From Ecdyonurus torrentis (taxonomy: Eukaryota; Arthropoda; Insecta; Ephemeroptera; Heptageniidae), in contig OX439136.1 of NCBI GenBank assembly GCA_949318235.1, positions 3,360,059 through 3,424,058 on the forward strand: a stretch of 64,000 nt of DNA. Direction: 5' to 3'. The position numbers and the translations under genes are program-made. The notes beneath the pieces were generated by a model. That model searched no databases. It was not told the origin of the DNA and saw nothing but the letters and a program-made list of their open reading frames with translations. Every line of letters starts with the position of its first letter. Positions within the stretch are counted from its first letter, which is position 1. Of this stretch, positions 51,202 to 64,000 are shown in pieces.

Positions 51202-52000
51202 TCGTGACCTTGCAAACTAACCTCAGGGCATTTATATATTTCCCCTCATTTTATTTGTGCCCCTTTAATTCATAATATACGTATAATAAATTTATTATTA
51301 TTGTTAGCGTAAGTAACTCAGAAGCACGATTATATTTATACCCAAAAAATAATATCTTAACCTTATATAAAAATATCATAATAGAAGTAACATACGTATA
51401 GTTTATAACCATCCTTTCGTAATATATAACTTCTGTAAAATTGATATAAATAGGTGTAAATTACTGTTATTTTCTTTTATATCTTTAATATGATTACTAT
51501 ATTGACTATATATATTTATTGGATTTTTAATATTTTACGTTAACCTTTAACCTCTTTATGGAGATGTTGCATTTCTTCCACATCAAAATTTATCGTTGCA
51601 ATTGTTTTTTTATTCATTTATATATACATATATATATTTTTTTATTCTGTTTTTTTATGATTTTTTTTTTTTTTTTTTTTTTTGTAAAGCTATGAAAAGA
51701 AAAAAGGTTCAGAGGTCTTAATTTATAAAAATTATGATTGTTTATTACCACCAAATTAATGTTATTTTTAATATAATTTTGTCAGCTATATAATCATGAT
51801 CAAATTTTTAATGTTTATAGGCTCTCTTAGCAATAAGAATGGAAAAATTGTTAGCTTTAGAGACCTGAAATTTTAAACGCCAGTAACTCAAAACTTTGCA
51901 TGTTGACATTTTATATAATTTTGTACATAAATTTTGTTTCTTATCGTTATTAGACTTTTGTACCGGTACCACTGGGAAAAACGTCAAATCTAGTTGACGA

Positions 52001-52046
<46 letters not shown>

Positions 52047-52565
52047 TAAATTTTATTTAAATTAGTAGATTGTCATTTTACAGATCTTTTTCCTTTATAG
52101 GGTCAGTGACCATGTCAGTTAAAAGACGTTTAATTTTTTTTTAAATAATTTGTTTCAACTGAAAAAGATAAATTTAATTTATATTATATTAAAAAAAGTG
52201 GGGAAAAAAATAAAAAATAAAGGATTTTTTCATTTTTTTATTATATAGGCTGAAAATGAGTTTATTACTAAAAGTTATAAAGACAGTTAAATGTCTAATT
52301 TTTTTAAGGACAAAATAAATCCAAATAAGTAAAAATTTCAGACAGTCAAAATTTTAATAACGAATTTAAAAATTTTGCTTTAATAACATGCTCATTGTTT
52401 ATTTTAATAATATTCATCTCCCGATGGTTATACGGGTTTTAAAATTTGTATCATATATAGGTAGTTGTTGACCATTGACATGTAACCATTGACATTCAAA
52501 ATAGCATCAAAAAAAGTAGGTCAACTTTTGAATTTTAAAGTTTCGAAATTTCTAATATCAACCCT
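51200..52565. other. Intronic AT-rich sequence
   Basis: Two long T-runs. The text around 51820-51970 and 52400-52560 is slightly less AT-rich but matches no family seen here. Confidence 0.5.
52003..52045. repeat. Poly-T run
   Basis: A 43-base T-run following GGTACCACTGGGAAAAACG, with no recognised element. Confidence 0.9.
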
Positions 52566-52695
52566 CAATGAACCACTTGCAATGAACGAACCATTTAAAA
52601 TAATTTTAAACGTTCTCAATGCTTTTCTTATGGAAAAATTGTTTTTACTTACACGATGAAACAATTAAAAATATTTCATTGCAAGTGGTCCATTG
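52566..52695. mobile_element. 130-bp mini inverted-repeat element
   Basis: CAATGAACCACTTGCAATGA at the left pairs at all but one position with TCATTGCAAGTGGTCCATTG at the right. No second copy was found. The spacer is AT-rich. Confidence 0.45.
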
Positions 52696-52707
52696 ATATA
52701 TTATATC

Positions 52708-53140
52708 ATAAATAAAAATAAATTACGTAATTTATGCTGTTTTTATATCATTATAGCAAAAATTATGCTAAATTCGAGCAACACAGATAATTATATTGTA
52801 CAATATAATATTTATGCCTGATTACATAGCTATTGTGAAGTGCAGCATAAATTATGCTGTATAGGGTCTATGCATTCATGTTAAAGTCGACGCCATGTTG
52901 GATAACTCAATAACATGGGTGGCATAAGGAAAAAATCATTTTGTCAGTTTAAAACCACTATGCAATATTTTTGAGAGCATTGATGCTGTAAATATGTGGA
53001 ATTAGTATCTCAAGTATGTGAGAAAAATAACAATAACAAAAAACTAACCGATTTTCCAAAGAAAACTGCCTTAAATAAAGTTTGTCCTATGCTGAGCAAT
53101 GGTGCAGAAAATGAGCTAGCGTATTTACTTATTTTTTGTT
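52708..53140 (+). mobile_element. Family L MITE split by an A element
   Basis: ATAAATTACGTAATTTATGC to ATTATGCTG, then the A copy (52860-53101), then AGAAAATGAGCTAGCGTATT. The order matches the intact copy at 37.8 kb. Confidence 0.5.
52860..53101 (-). mobile_element. Family A MITE inserted in an L element, truncated
   Basis: Begins TATAGGGTCTATGCATTCAT directly after an L half (..AATTATGCTG). It breaks off after GTCCTATGCTGAGCAAT. L sequence resumes with GAGCTAGCGTATTT. The copy closely resembles the one at 60.9 kb, suggesting one subfamily. Confidence 0.65.
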
Positions 53141-53452
53141 AACAACAAGCTTTTGTCTGGTCTTTGCTATTTTCAGTTAATGAAATAATAATAATTTTGC
53201 ATATATATAAATATTCAAAATAAAAATTTATTTTCAAAAGTCTTCTCTTATTATATTACAACTTATAAGTTTCAGTTTCTTTATTGATCATAATACCAAT
53301 TGGTACGTATTGATTACAAAAATATTTATACATGAATACAATGTACAGTATTTCATAATAGTTTTAGTCATCATAAGTCTGATTATTAGGAATATATTCT
53401 TACAATATTCAATAAAAATTCATTTATTTTGATAAAAATCATATTTTAATAA

Positions 53453-53500
53453 TGGAGCTTATCGGTTTTGCGTATTTCATGTAAATATGTTTTAAATTAT
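53453..53500 (+). mobile_element. B left-end fragment
   Basis: TGGAGCTTATCGGTTTTGCG matches the B terminus with few changes. Nothing downstream follows the family. Confidence 0.35.
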
Positions 53501-53705
53501 TTATTACCGAGAAATTTATATAAAAAAAAAAAAAAAAAAAGATGAAAAAAGCAATATTGATCTCTTTGGTACGGAAATGTGGAACAATTCATATAATGAA
53601 ATTCTAAGTTTTAGACAAAATTATATAAACACTTCTATACCCAAAAATATAATTTGATTTTATTTATTGTACATTCCAAATACAGTCATGCCCAATAAAA
53701 TGAAG

Positions 53706-53862
53706 GTACAGTCATTCAAATAAAAAATGAAATTCTCTTGGCATATGGGAATAACATGTATTTAGGTAGAGTTTTGCGTCAACTGAAATCTCCATCTGAG
53801 TGCATTGAATGGCCATAAGCCATAAGCCAATACAATTACATTTTTTACTGCAATGATTGTAC
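53706..53862. mobile_element. Family M MITE
   Basis: GTACAGTCATTCAAATAAAA at the left and CAATGATTGTAC at the right form inverted ends. The interior reads TTGGCATATGGGAATAACAT and GAAATCTCCATCTGAGTGCA. Confidence 0.55.
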
Positions 53863-54171
53863 ACACATACAGTACAAGCATAAAAATAACAGATACAGGA
53901 AATTAATAATATATTAGATCATATAGAAAAAAAAAAGTTTTTTGTTTAATTATTTGTTTTTACTCATACTAAAGTATATAAAATATACAATATTAAAATT
54001 CTTAAATAATATTTCATTTCATAAATTGAATTAACATTTTGTTATTTTAATTCTTTGATTAAAGTTTTACTGCACAGTTCAAGATATATGTCCGCAATAA
54101 CTGTTCCCTCCTCTTCATGTACATATATTTACTTATTTTTTATTGTATATTTGGTTTGTATGTCATATTCA

Positions 54172-54198
54172 TTTATATCTTTCTGTTTCAGGTGAGTA
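54172..54198 (+). promoter_or_regulatory. Candidate recursive (ratchet) splice site
   Basis: A pyrimidine-rich tract (TATATCTTTCTGTTTCAG) ends in a textbook acceptor at 54191. It is followed with no gap by the strong donor GTGAGT at 54192-54197. In Drosophila, zero-nucleotide-exon recursive splice sites in long introns have this layout: a pyrimidine tract, then CAG joined to GTRAGT. It lies 37.3 kb inside the inferred intron, a plausible spacing. No other CAG|GT in the window had both halves this strong; 54705 (TACAG|GTATGA) is weaker. Chance juxtaposition cannot be excluded. Confidence 0.5.
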
Positions 54199-54234
54199 GA
54201 ACGACAAGTACACAATTAAATCGCAATCAGTCAT
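54192..54234 (+). other. Possible 43-nt recursive-splice exon after the ratchet site
   Basis: Forty-three nucleotides after the acceptor there is a second donor-like sequence, GTATGT, at 54235-54240. Ratchet points are often recognised through such a downstream donor by exon definition. If the segment were spliced straight to the coding exon, the frame would read TGT GAG TAG, a stop after two codons. Inclusion would therefore be unproductive. That suits a recursive-splice exon that is normally skipped, but the evidence is only motif spacing. Confidence 0.25.
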
Positions 54235-54556
54235 GTATGTATGTATGTTACATTGTACATTTTTTTTATATTATACGCACACACATATTTAGGGAAGCAA
54301 AAAAAAAATAATAATAATTATGTATAAAAAAAAGGGCACACAGTATAAGTACTTATAATATTTAAATTTTAAGATACAATGATTTCTAAAATATGATACA
54401 CGGAACATAAAAAAAAAGACATTAAGTCATCAATAATTTTAAATCAATCAACGAATCATCATCATCCAATCAATAAAAATAATAGAATTTATATATTTTT
54501 AAAAAGTATTATAAAAGGTTTCTACTTTTATATTATTTTATGCATTGTCATTGAAT

Positions 54557-56740
<2,184 letters not shown>

Positions 56741-56781
56741 AGAGAGAGAGAAAGAGAGAGAGAGAAAAGCAAAAAAAAATT

Positions 56782-56985
56782 AAAAAATAAATAAATATAA
56801 TTATGCTAAGGTTTACTTTCAGCATAATTTGTTCAATACAACAATATTTAGATGCTATACTACACAATTACTATGTTAACAATGTAATTATTTTTGTGTA
56901 TATTAATTTAGTATCATATTATGCTATAATTACATAAAATAAATAATAAATATAGTGTAAATTACGTAATTTATTCTTTCCACGT
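56782..56985 (-). mobile_element. Family L MITE, reverse
   Basis: Ends AATTACGTAATTTATTCTTT then CCACGT, the inverted L terminus. The left end follows an impure GA tract (56741-56766). Confidence 0.55.
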
Positions 56986-57120
56986 AGATATAGTAGCGAA
57001 TAGCTTTTATCATCACTTGGATAAAAAAAAAAATGTAATGTGCACATACTTGCAGGGTATATAAAAAAACAACGATAATAAATAAGAAAAGTGGATAAAA
57101 AGCAGAGATAAATCATAAAA

Positions 57121-57445
57121 TTAAAGGCGTTGAACACCTTGAACAACAAACTTATCTTTAATAATAATATACTGTAACTAAAAATCAACGTAAAGTTGGC
57201 CTGAGACATTGATTTCTAATTTATTTTCCATTCACAAAATGGGAGATGCGGGTATATGACGTCACATCGTGCCTGTTTCCGCGTGTGTGGACTAGTGAAA
57301 TTTGACGTCACAAACAGGCATCTGTCATTTTGTGAATGGAAAAATAAATTAGAAATCAATGACTACATCTAAATCAACGTTGATGTTTAGGAATGTTAGG
57401 ACATTAGACATATTTTTTTTTGTTCGTGGTGTTCTACGTCTTTAA
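57121..57445. mobile_element. Family J foldback MITE (TTAA-bounded, 325 bp)
   Basis: TTAAAGGCGTTGAACACC at the left pairs with GGTGTTCTACGTCTTTAA at the right. Inner stems CATTCACAAAATG / CATTTTGTGAATG flank a GC-richer centre with two TGACGTCAC words. Bounded by TTAA. No coding capacity. Confidence 0.7.
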
Positions 57446-57972
57446 GAAAAAGAAAATTATGTTTGCTAACAATTTTTTTCTTAATTATCAAAAATAGTGT
57501 AATGAAACAACAAAACTTTTCTTTTTATCATAATTAACTAATGTTGTTACAGAATTTTAGTTTGTAAAATATTTTTTTCAAAAAGTTGTTATCTCATTGA
57601 AACAACTATTTCTTACATCTTTTCATGCTAAATAAAATTTTTTCCAATGGTAAATATTTAAAAATGTTGACATCTTTATATCACCTATCCCTAAGTTATA
57701 CACATATATTTGACAGTTTAAACAATCCATATGTTTTAGTGATGATATCTTCGTTATTTATAAAGTTTTCTTTTCATTTTAAAGGTAACGTCTTGAATAA
57801 ATAAAAAAAAAAAAACTCTTAATGTTTATAAAAAGGATAGCGTCAATATAAAAGTAATGTTTTTTGAAAAACAAAGAAGTTAAGCATGATAATCTGTAGC
57901 TTTCATCTCGGCTTTTTAAATTCAATTTTTAGCTTCTTTTCAACAGTTCACGTTTTATTATTGGAGTAGCAA

Positions 57973-57991
57973 TGACGTGACGTCACGTCAC

Positions 57992-57994
<3 letters not shown>
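57973..57994. promoter_or_regulatory. CRE/ATF-like palindrome cluster abutting a CT tract
   Basis: TGACGTGACGTCACGTCACG contains overlapping CRE half-sites and one full TGACGTCA. The CT tract follows at once (GAGA on the other strand). Such a pairing is promoter-like, but no transcript start can be tied to it. Confidence 0.35.

Positions 57995-58037
<43 letters not shown>
57993..58037. repeat. (CT)n microsatellite
   Basis: About 22 CT units directly joined to the CRE-like cluster. Confidence 0.95.
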
Positions 58038-58040
<3 letters not shown>

Positions 58041-58933
58041 ATCAAGTTTTTGCAAATATATTTCAGTTTTGTGTTATCATTTCTATCGGAAAGATAAATT
58101 TTATAATTTTTATATAAATTTATTATGTATAGTTTTACTTAAATTGATTTAACGATGTACATAAATGAAATCCGCCAAACTAAATCAATGGATGGCGTTA
58201 CTTGTCTTCCTTATAAACCTTATGGCGTTTCGTTTTTCCAACAGTGTCGTCCATGTACCAACTTTTTTGAATTTATTTTTACATCATTGTTATCAGCGTA
58301 ATCGTATCTACCCACCGAAAAAAAATCGAAATTATTATAATTATTATTTAGTCATGTTGGTTGTCCGAGTGATTGTTTTCCTAATCAAAGTGACAGCTAG
58401 AGAGTCGGGAAAACCATTTCTTCCCCAACCCTCGCCACTTCCTGTCGCACGTGCAGTGAGAACCAGCCGTCTCACTGAGTATTATTTTCTTGCAGAATTT
58501 TGTATGTTTGATTTTGTCAAGTTTTGTTCCATGATTTATAAAGTTAAAATTTTATTCCACACTCTCTTTCTCTCTCTCGGTCTCTCTCAGCTCTCACATC
58601 GCACGCACCTGCTATATTATAAAATAAAAATATAATTCTAATTCAGTGATAATAACTGATATGGACACGTTACTTGACAAGCAATTTGATTTCTCATTTT
58701 TTTTATGCATTGCGAGAGAGAGAGAGATACATGGTATTTTTAATTTATTTTTATTATTATGTATTTTTAATAATTTGTATTTCTGTTTACTATTTTTTTC
58801 TTGTTGAATAAAACACGGAATGTGTAAATCACCTGATATTTATTTATGTCATAAGAAATAAATAATAACATCCAAAATGTAGATAATTTGTATTCAAGTT
58901 TTATTTTGTAAATTTTGTTTCATATAAAACTAC

Positions 58934-58937
<4 letters not shown>

Positions 58938-59008
<71 letters not shown>
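58938..59008. repeat. (CT)n microsatellite
   Basis: About 35 CT units. Confidence 0.95.
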
Positions 59009-59012
<4 letters not shown>

Positions 59013-59124
59013 CTCGTGTTTAGTATCCGTGCACTTGATTTACTATATAAATATGTAATTCTAAATGGAATTTGTAGTAACTATTACACTTTTTTGACAA
59101 GAAAATAAAAAGACTCGATTTTTT

Positions 59125-59285
<161 letters not shown>

Positions 59286-59651
59286 AAAGGGGGAACATAT
59301 ATTTAATAAGCAGGCCTGAGCTTTGAAGAACATCTGTTTTTTTTTTTGTTTTTTTTCCTGTTATTCTAATAAATAAGAAACATAAAAATATTTTTGCAAA
59401 TCAAAGGCTCTTTTATTGTGACTGTCCCTCTATCCAGGAAATGAACGGCGAGCGTATAATAAAATATTACTACCCTCCGCTCGACTATCGCAGCAAACAT
59501 GTTACACGCTGTATCGTCTTCTTGTCGACTTCTTCAATCCTTATACTCAAAGAGAGAAAGAGAGAGAGAGAGAAATCATAATTTTATGAAAGAAAATGTA
59601 TAACTAAAATTGAATATAAAAATAATAAAGATTTTGAATGTTATTATTATT

Positions 59652-60190
59652 GCTATAATGACATAAATGCAGCACAAAAAATAACGCATATTACGTAATT
59701 ACGTAATATATTTATATACGGAAAGTATAAATTAAAATTTTTACTTTCCGTGTTTTATGATCGCAACAATATAAGAAAGCGAAAACTAACAGAAAAATAA
59801 TGTATCAAAATAAAATAATAAATGGAGAATACTCTCTCTCTCTCTCTCTCTCTCTCACAATCAAACAATCAATCTAAAAAAATTGAGTCACATTATTGCC
59901 TGTAGCAACTATAGCCAAATAAACTGTTTCAGTGTCATCACTGATTTTAGAATATAATATATTTAGTAAAGCAATCGCATGAGAGAGAGAAAGAGAGAGA
60001 GAGAGAGAGAAAACTTAAATTTTATGAATCAAAATGTCAAAATAAAACTTATATAAATCTAAATGTTGAATATTCTATTATTGCTGTATATCCGGACATA
60101 AATGCAGCACAATATGACGTAATGCGCGCAAACGTAGTTTATATACTTTCCATGTTGTATACAAAAAAATAAAAAAAAGCACTTGTAAAG

Positions 60191-60221
<31 letters not shown>

Positions 60222-60356
60222 TTGTCAAAAATTAAAGAATATCAGTAATTACTGAATTTATTTTATTATGAATGAAATGCTATACATAATATATTATTAT
60301 ATATTATGATTTATGATACACAAATGCAGCATGCAATAGGTAAACATTTTCCGTGT
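59652..60356 (-). repeat. Three partial L-like units following GA tracts
   Basis: ACATAAATGCAGCA, or a close variant, recurs at about 59661, 60096 and 60320. Each is followed within 40-100 bp by a TTTCC(G/A)TGTT word. The first two units are preceded by GA/GAAA tracts and TTTTATGAA. They look like decayed L ends in a local tandem duplication. Confidence 0.4.
59832..60011. repeat. CT tract and GA tract facing each other
   Basis: A CT tract (59832-59856) and an impure GA tract (59981-60011) are separated by 124 bp, so transcripts could fold across them. Confidence 0.8.
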
Positions 60357-60873
60357 TTTATTCTACAAGAATAAATTTACAAGTATAAGATTTATTTATT
60401 TTGTAAAAAAAAAAAGTAGCAGTAATAACTGAATTCAGAATTACATATTCAACAAAGCAGCACACGACGCGAGAAAGAATGAAATTTTAATTTTGTAAAA
60501 GAACAAAATGTGACAAAACCAAACATACAATATTCTGCAAGAAAATATAATACTGACACTGACTCGACGACGGCTCTCACTGCTCGAGCGACAGAAAGTG
60601 GCGAGAGAAGGGAGAAAAATATTTTGCTTGGCCTTGTATTTCTGGCTGCCTACTTTACAGGCGTTCTTCTATTAAAAATATTTTGCTCAAATATTTGGAA
60701 AATAATTTTTTTTTTTTTCGTCGCATCGCTTATTTTTTTGTTACACTTTTGGTGTAAATTTCAATAATATCGAGTAATCAGTTACCAAGTTATGATGGAA
60801 TAAAGGTGCAATGTTATTGGTATAGGCTTTATATCGTTTTGGCACACCCTTAAGCGTTACGTTTTGTCGCCAG

Positions 60874-61182
60874 TATAAGGGTCTATGCATTCATGTTAAA
60901 GTCGACGCCATGTTGGATAACTCAATAACATGGGTGACATAGGGAAAAAAATCAATTTTGCCAGTTTAAAAACACTTTGCCATATTTTTGAGAGCATTGA
61001 TGTTGTAAATATGTTGAATTAGTATCTAAAGTATGTGAGAAAAATAACAATAACAAAAAATTAAACGATTTCCCAAAGAAAATTGGCTTAAATGAAGTTT
61101 GTCCATGCTGAGCAATGTTATGCACTACTCCAGTATGGCCTAAAAGCGCAATAAATATGACGTCATCTGCATACACCCTATA
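60874..61182 (-). mobile_element. Family A MITE, complete
   Basis: Runs from TATAAGGGTCTATGCATTCA to TGCATACACCCTATA and keeps GACGTCATC near its right end. Closest relative in the window is the copy at 52.9 kb. Confidence 0.75.
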
Positions 61183-61524
61183 GTGAATAGCATAGAGGAG
61201 TATGTGAATAAAAAAAAATCTCTCATCTCATGAACTATTTTTGTTTTTCTTGCGTTAAAACGAGATGGATATTAAATGACATGTTTAATAATAATAGAAT
61301 GTTAATAAATTTTAATAATACATAAATTTCCTTATGAAAAATGTTAATATGATGATTATTCTAGGCAATATTTACGTAAGATTGGTGCTAGAGTGCAATA
61401 TAGCCCCCTGTATTGTAAATTAATTTACCTTTTAAAATATTCGTCTCTAAAATTCAAAGATTGTCTCTTTTGTATGTCATTTGAATTACCATTGTAACAG
61501 CTTCCTATTTTATAAAAATGCAGG

Positions 61525-61734
<210 letters not shown>

Positions 61735-61856
61735 GATAAAAGGAACAAAATTAAAATAACTTGATAGAAATATGTTTACTTGTCATGCATGCATCCATAC
61801 CCACTGCATTTCGTTAATTTTGTAACAAACGTATACGTACGCATCACAGTAGATGG

Positions 61857-62045
61857 TACAGTAGTCCATCTCCTATAGCGGGAATGTCAGATCGAATGCG
61901 CGCCATAATTCCGACTGGGTGAAGGTGACAGAACTAGAAGCCGTAATTTGAAGTAATGTTACGTGTAGTTCTGACAACTTCACCCAGTCGGAATTATGGC
62001 GCGCATTCGATCTGACATTCCCGCTATAGGAGATGGACTACTGTA
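61857..62045. mobile_element. Hairpin element with two perfect 68-bp arms
   Basis: Positions 61857-61924 and 61978-62045 are exact reverse complements over 68 bases. The ends read TACAGTAGTCCATCTCC and GGAGATGGACTACTGTA. A 53-bp loop contains a further imperfect inverted repeat (GACAGAACTA / TAGTTCTGAC). Weaker pairing continues outward to about 61833 and 62064 (GTACGCA..CACAGTA). CAGTAGTCC-type ends beside TA suggest a Tc1/mariner-like foldback MITE. The arms contain GCGCGCC and are GC-rich. Perfect arms imply a recent insertion or gene conversion. No ORF is present. Confidence 0.75.
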
Positions 62046-62316
62046 TAATTTACTGTGCGTACGCATATGACCCATGTATTTATGCTACTCTAGTAACTCA
62101 AGTACTTGGCACATACATTTTTGTGTAGGTCAAGTGCTCGTCAAGTACAACGATGTCCCTATAGTGCTAGTGCTATGTACAAACTGTACTGTACTGGAAA
62201 TATACGCACGATTGTGTGTAATAATATGTATTTTAATATTCAAATACTTGACAGCAAGTATTTTGCTCATAAAAATAAAACTTTTTAATTTTTGTATGAG
62301 ATTTTTAATAATGAGA

Positions 62317-62342
62317 CTTCTTCTTCTTCTTCTTCTTCTTCT
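62317..62342. repeat. (CTT)n microsatellite
   Basis: Eight CTT units running into a T-run. Confidence 0.85.
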
Positions 62343-62786
62343 TTTTTTTAATAGGTAAAATATATTTTAAATTATTATAACCGTCACGTGGTTTCCTCTT
62401 CCGGCACTTACTGTTCAACATTTTGAGTAAACATAAGCGGTCAATATATTGAGACAGGCATAGTTTCCAACAAGTACATTTTCTTTTGCAGGGCATGGAT
62501 CCTTATGAGAGTACATATATGTTCAAAAATTGTTATTTTATAATTTAGGTAGGGGGAACTTCAAAATGTATTTGCTTATTTTGAAATGTCATATTTTTTA
62601 CGTAGTATAATAATATATCATTGCTAAAAAAAAAAATAATAAAAAAAATTAATAAATTGCCGAAATACGTTAATTCTTATAGCCTTAAGTTATTTTTTAC
62701 TTTCAATAACTTTAATTAAAATTTATCAAACAAATTATTAATATAATTTTCATGCTATATGTTGATGTTATACGAACAATAATTGT

Positions 62787-62840
62787 AACTGACTGTACTG
62801 TTAAACAGTTGGGTTAAATTGAGAGGTTGTACGCCTGATT
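62787..62840 (+). repeat. Short dispersed repeat K
   Basis: GTAACTGACTGTACTGTTAA and ACAGTTGGGTTAAATTGAGA match the 47.1-kb unit. It is followed by GTACGCC rather than a full J element. Confidence 0.45.
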
Positions 62841-63914
62841 TCGCCCAATAAAAAAGCCGTTAATTATAATTTTATTAACTACAAATTTCATATGTTTGTA
62901 ATTGTATATAAAATAATTCACCTCTATTTGTCATTTTTTATATAAATAAATATTCAATTTCTAATCGTCATAGAACATTTTACTGAAATAAAATGATCTG
63001 TCTTGAAACAAAATTTAAACCAATTTTAATAGAAAGAGACAATTTTTTAACAAATAATTAAAATGTTACAAACTATTTAGTAATGTAATCAGCCCTTGGT
63101 TTTTCAATTTTTTGGTGTGTGTGTGTGCAAGACTTTGTTGTCAATTTTGTGAACGAAAGACAACGTAAGAGAGTAAATCAATGAACATACAGTACAGTAT
63201 AGGGATTATAATGAATGTACTTGCCAAGTTATAATGCAAATATTTGGCGAATAGTAATTAGTACTTGCTACTATCTGAGCTTTAATTTTAAATGATGAAT
63301 TCATCTTTAATAAAATCTCTTTACTACCATTAAAGCAATTTTGTATTTATTGCCTAATCAATACATGAAGAAAATTAATACAGTTTGATATTAAAATTCA
63401 ACGAAGGATAACAGAATTTTATTTATTAATTTTATGTAAATAAAAAACTATTTTTCTGGATAATTAACAATTTTTTTAAATAATAATCTTATATATAAAT
63501 AAATAAAATTATTATTTTAAAAATTATTTAAAATAATAATATATTATTATTTTAAATAATTAATATAATATACTTAATATAATAACTAATATAATAATTC
63601 AATAAGTTATATTCAATATTATTACTTTTTAAATATTTTAGCATGCGATAGAGGAAAATATGTATGTACATGAAAAATTTAAACATCTTTTAAAAGTTAA
63701 AGATTTTATTCGTTAATTTATAAAGATGGCATTAATCTTTATAAAAAGATTTACTCGATGATTTTTTTTCTCGGTTGACCTTTAGTTTTATTACCTTTAA
63801 AAAAAAAAAAAAAAATCTTCTATGTAACATATTATCATGACTAATTCAGCATATACAGCACTTGAAAATAACGTTTGCAATGTTGTAAAGTGTCCACCTA
63901 CGCTTTGCAATAAT

Positions 63915-63919
<5 letters not shown>
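62841..63919. other. Intronic AT-rich sequence at the window end
   Basis: No element, tract of note or coding exon recognised. Confidence 0.5.

Positions 63920-63952
<33 letters not shown>
63920..63952. repeat. Poly-A run
   Basis: About 33 A bases close to the right edge of the window. No upstream body suggesting a retroposon was recognised. Confidence 0.85.
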
Positions 63953-63954
<2 letters not shown>

Positions 63955-64000
63955 GTTTTTAAAATTCCTTTTAACTAGAAGGTTTTATTTTTTTAGTGTA

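Noticed and set aside
58165..58635. A 156-codon frame, the longest in the window
   Set aside because: No recognised domain; it includes CT-tract-coded residues. The hydrophobic stretches are expected from AT-rich DNA. It is kept only as part of a low-confidence zone.

Overview
This is an AT-rich animal nuclear window, most likely from an insect. It holds one convincing protein-coding exon with a canonical splice donor, very long non-coding stretches, many simple-sequence tracts and dense populations of short DNA transposons. I cannot name the species from sequence alone. The N-terminus of the encoded protein and the repeat style fit an AT-rich arthropod genome such as a parasitoid wasp or a hemipteran; that is inference.

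The only secure coding sequence is the first coding exon of a monocarboxylate-transporter-like (SLC16/MCT) gene on the + strand (16501-16849). It ends at a T|GTAAGT donor. The one base left over would complete a Trp codon if the next exon begins GG, as expected from the conserved Ser-Trp-Ile of MCT proteins. No second coding exon was found in the remaining 47 kb, so most of the window right of 16850 is read as one giant first coding intron. Inside it, at 54191/54192, is a pyrimidine-rich acceptor fused directly to a strong donor (CAG|GTGAGT). This is the signature of a zero-length-exon recursive splice site.

The rest is repeats. I recognise about a dozen short transposon families by repeated reading and give them local labels A to N. 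A has TATAGGGTGTATGC ends and 16 copies. B has TGGAGGTTATCGG ends. C, D, E, F and J are all bounded by TTAA. G is a 619-bp palindrome. H is a 136-bp hairpin element. I has palindromic elements beside TA. L has CACGGAAAG ends. M has GTACAGTCATT ends. N is a duplicated G-rich hairpin just upstream of the gene. There is also a non-autonomous hAT with an exact 8-bp target duplication, a 1.29-kb element with CCACGGAAA inverted ends carrying a GC-richer, apparently intron-containing open frame, a perfect 68-bp-arm hairpin element, and probable LINE/SINE remnants. Several copies are nested (C in B, B in A, A in L, H in G, B in a LINE remnant), which gives relative ages and empty-site evidence.

Layout: 1-15 kb upstream flank with families A-G and the hAT; 15.0-16.5 kb duplicated hairpin and probable 5' UTR; 16.5 kb coding exon; 17-64 kb intron with repeats, including a 1.7-kb uninterrupted (CTCA)434 array at 25.6-27.4 kb, the cargo-bearing element at 33.6-34.8 kb, the recursive splice candidate at 54.2 kb, and a CT-tract/CRE-rich zone at 58-60.8 kb. 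Most of the remaining sequence is AT-rich with no gene I can support.
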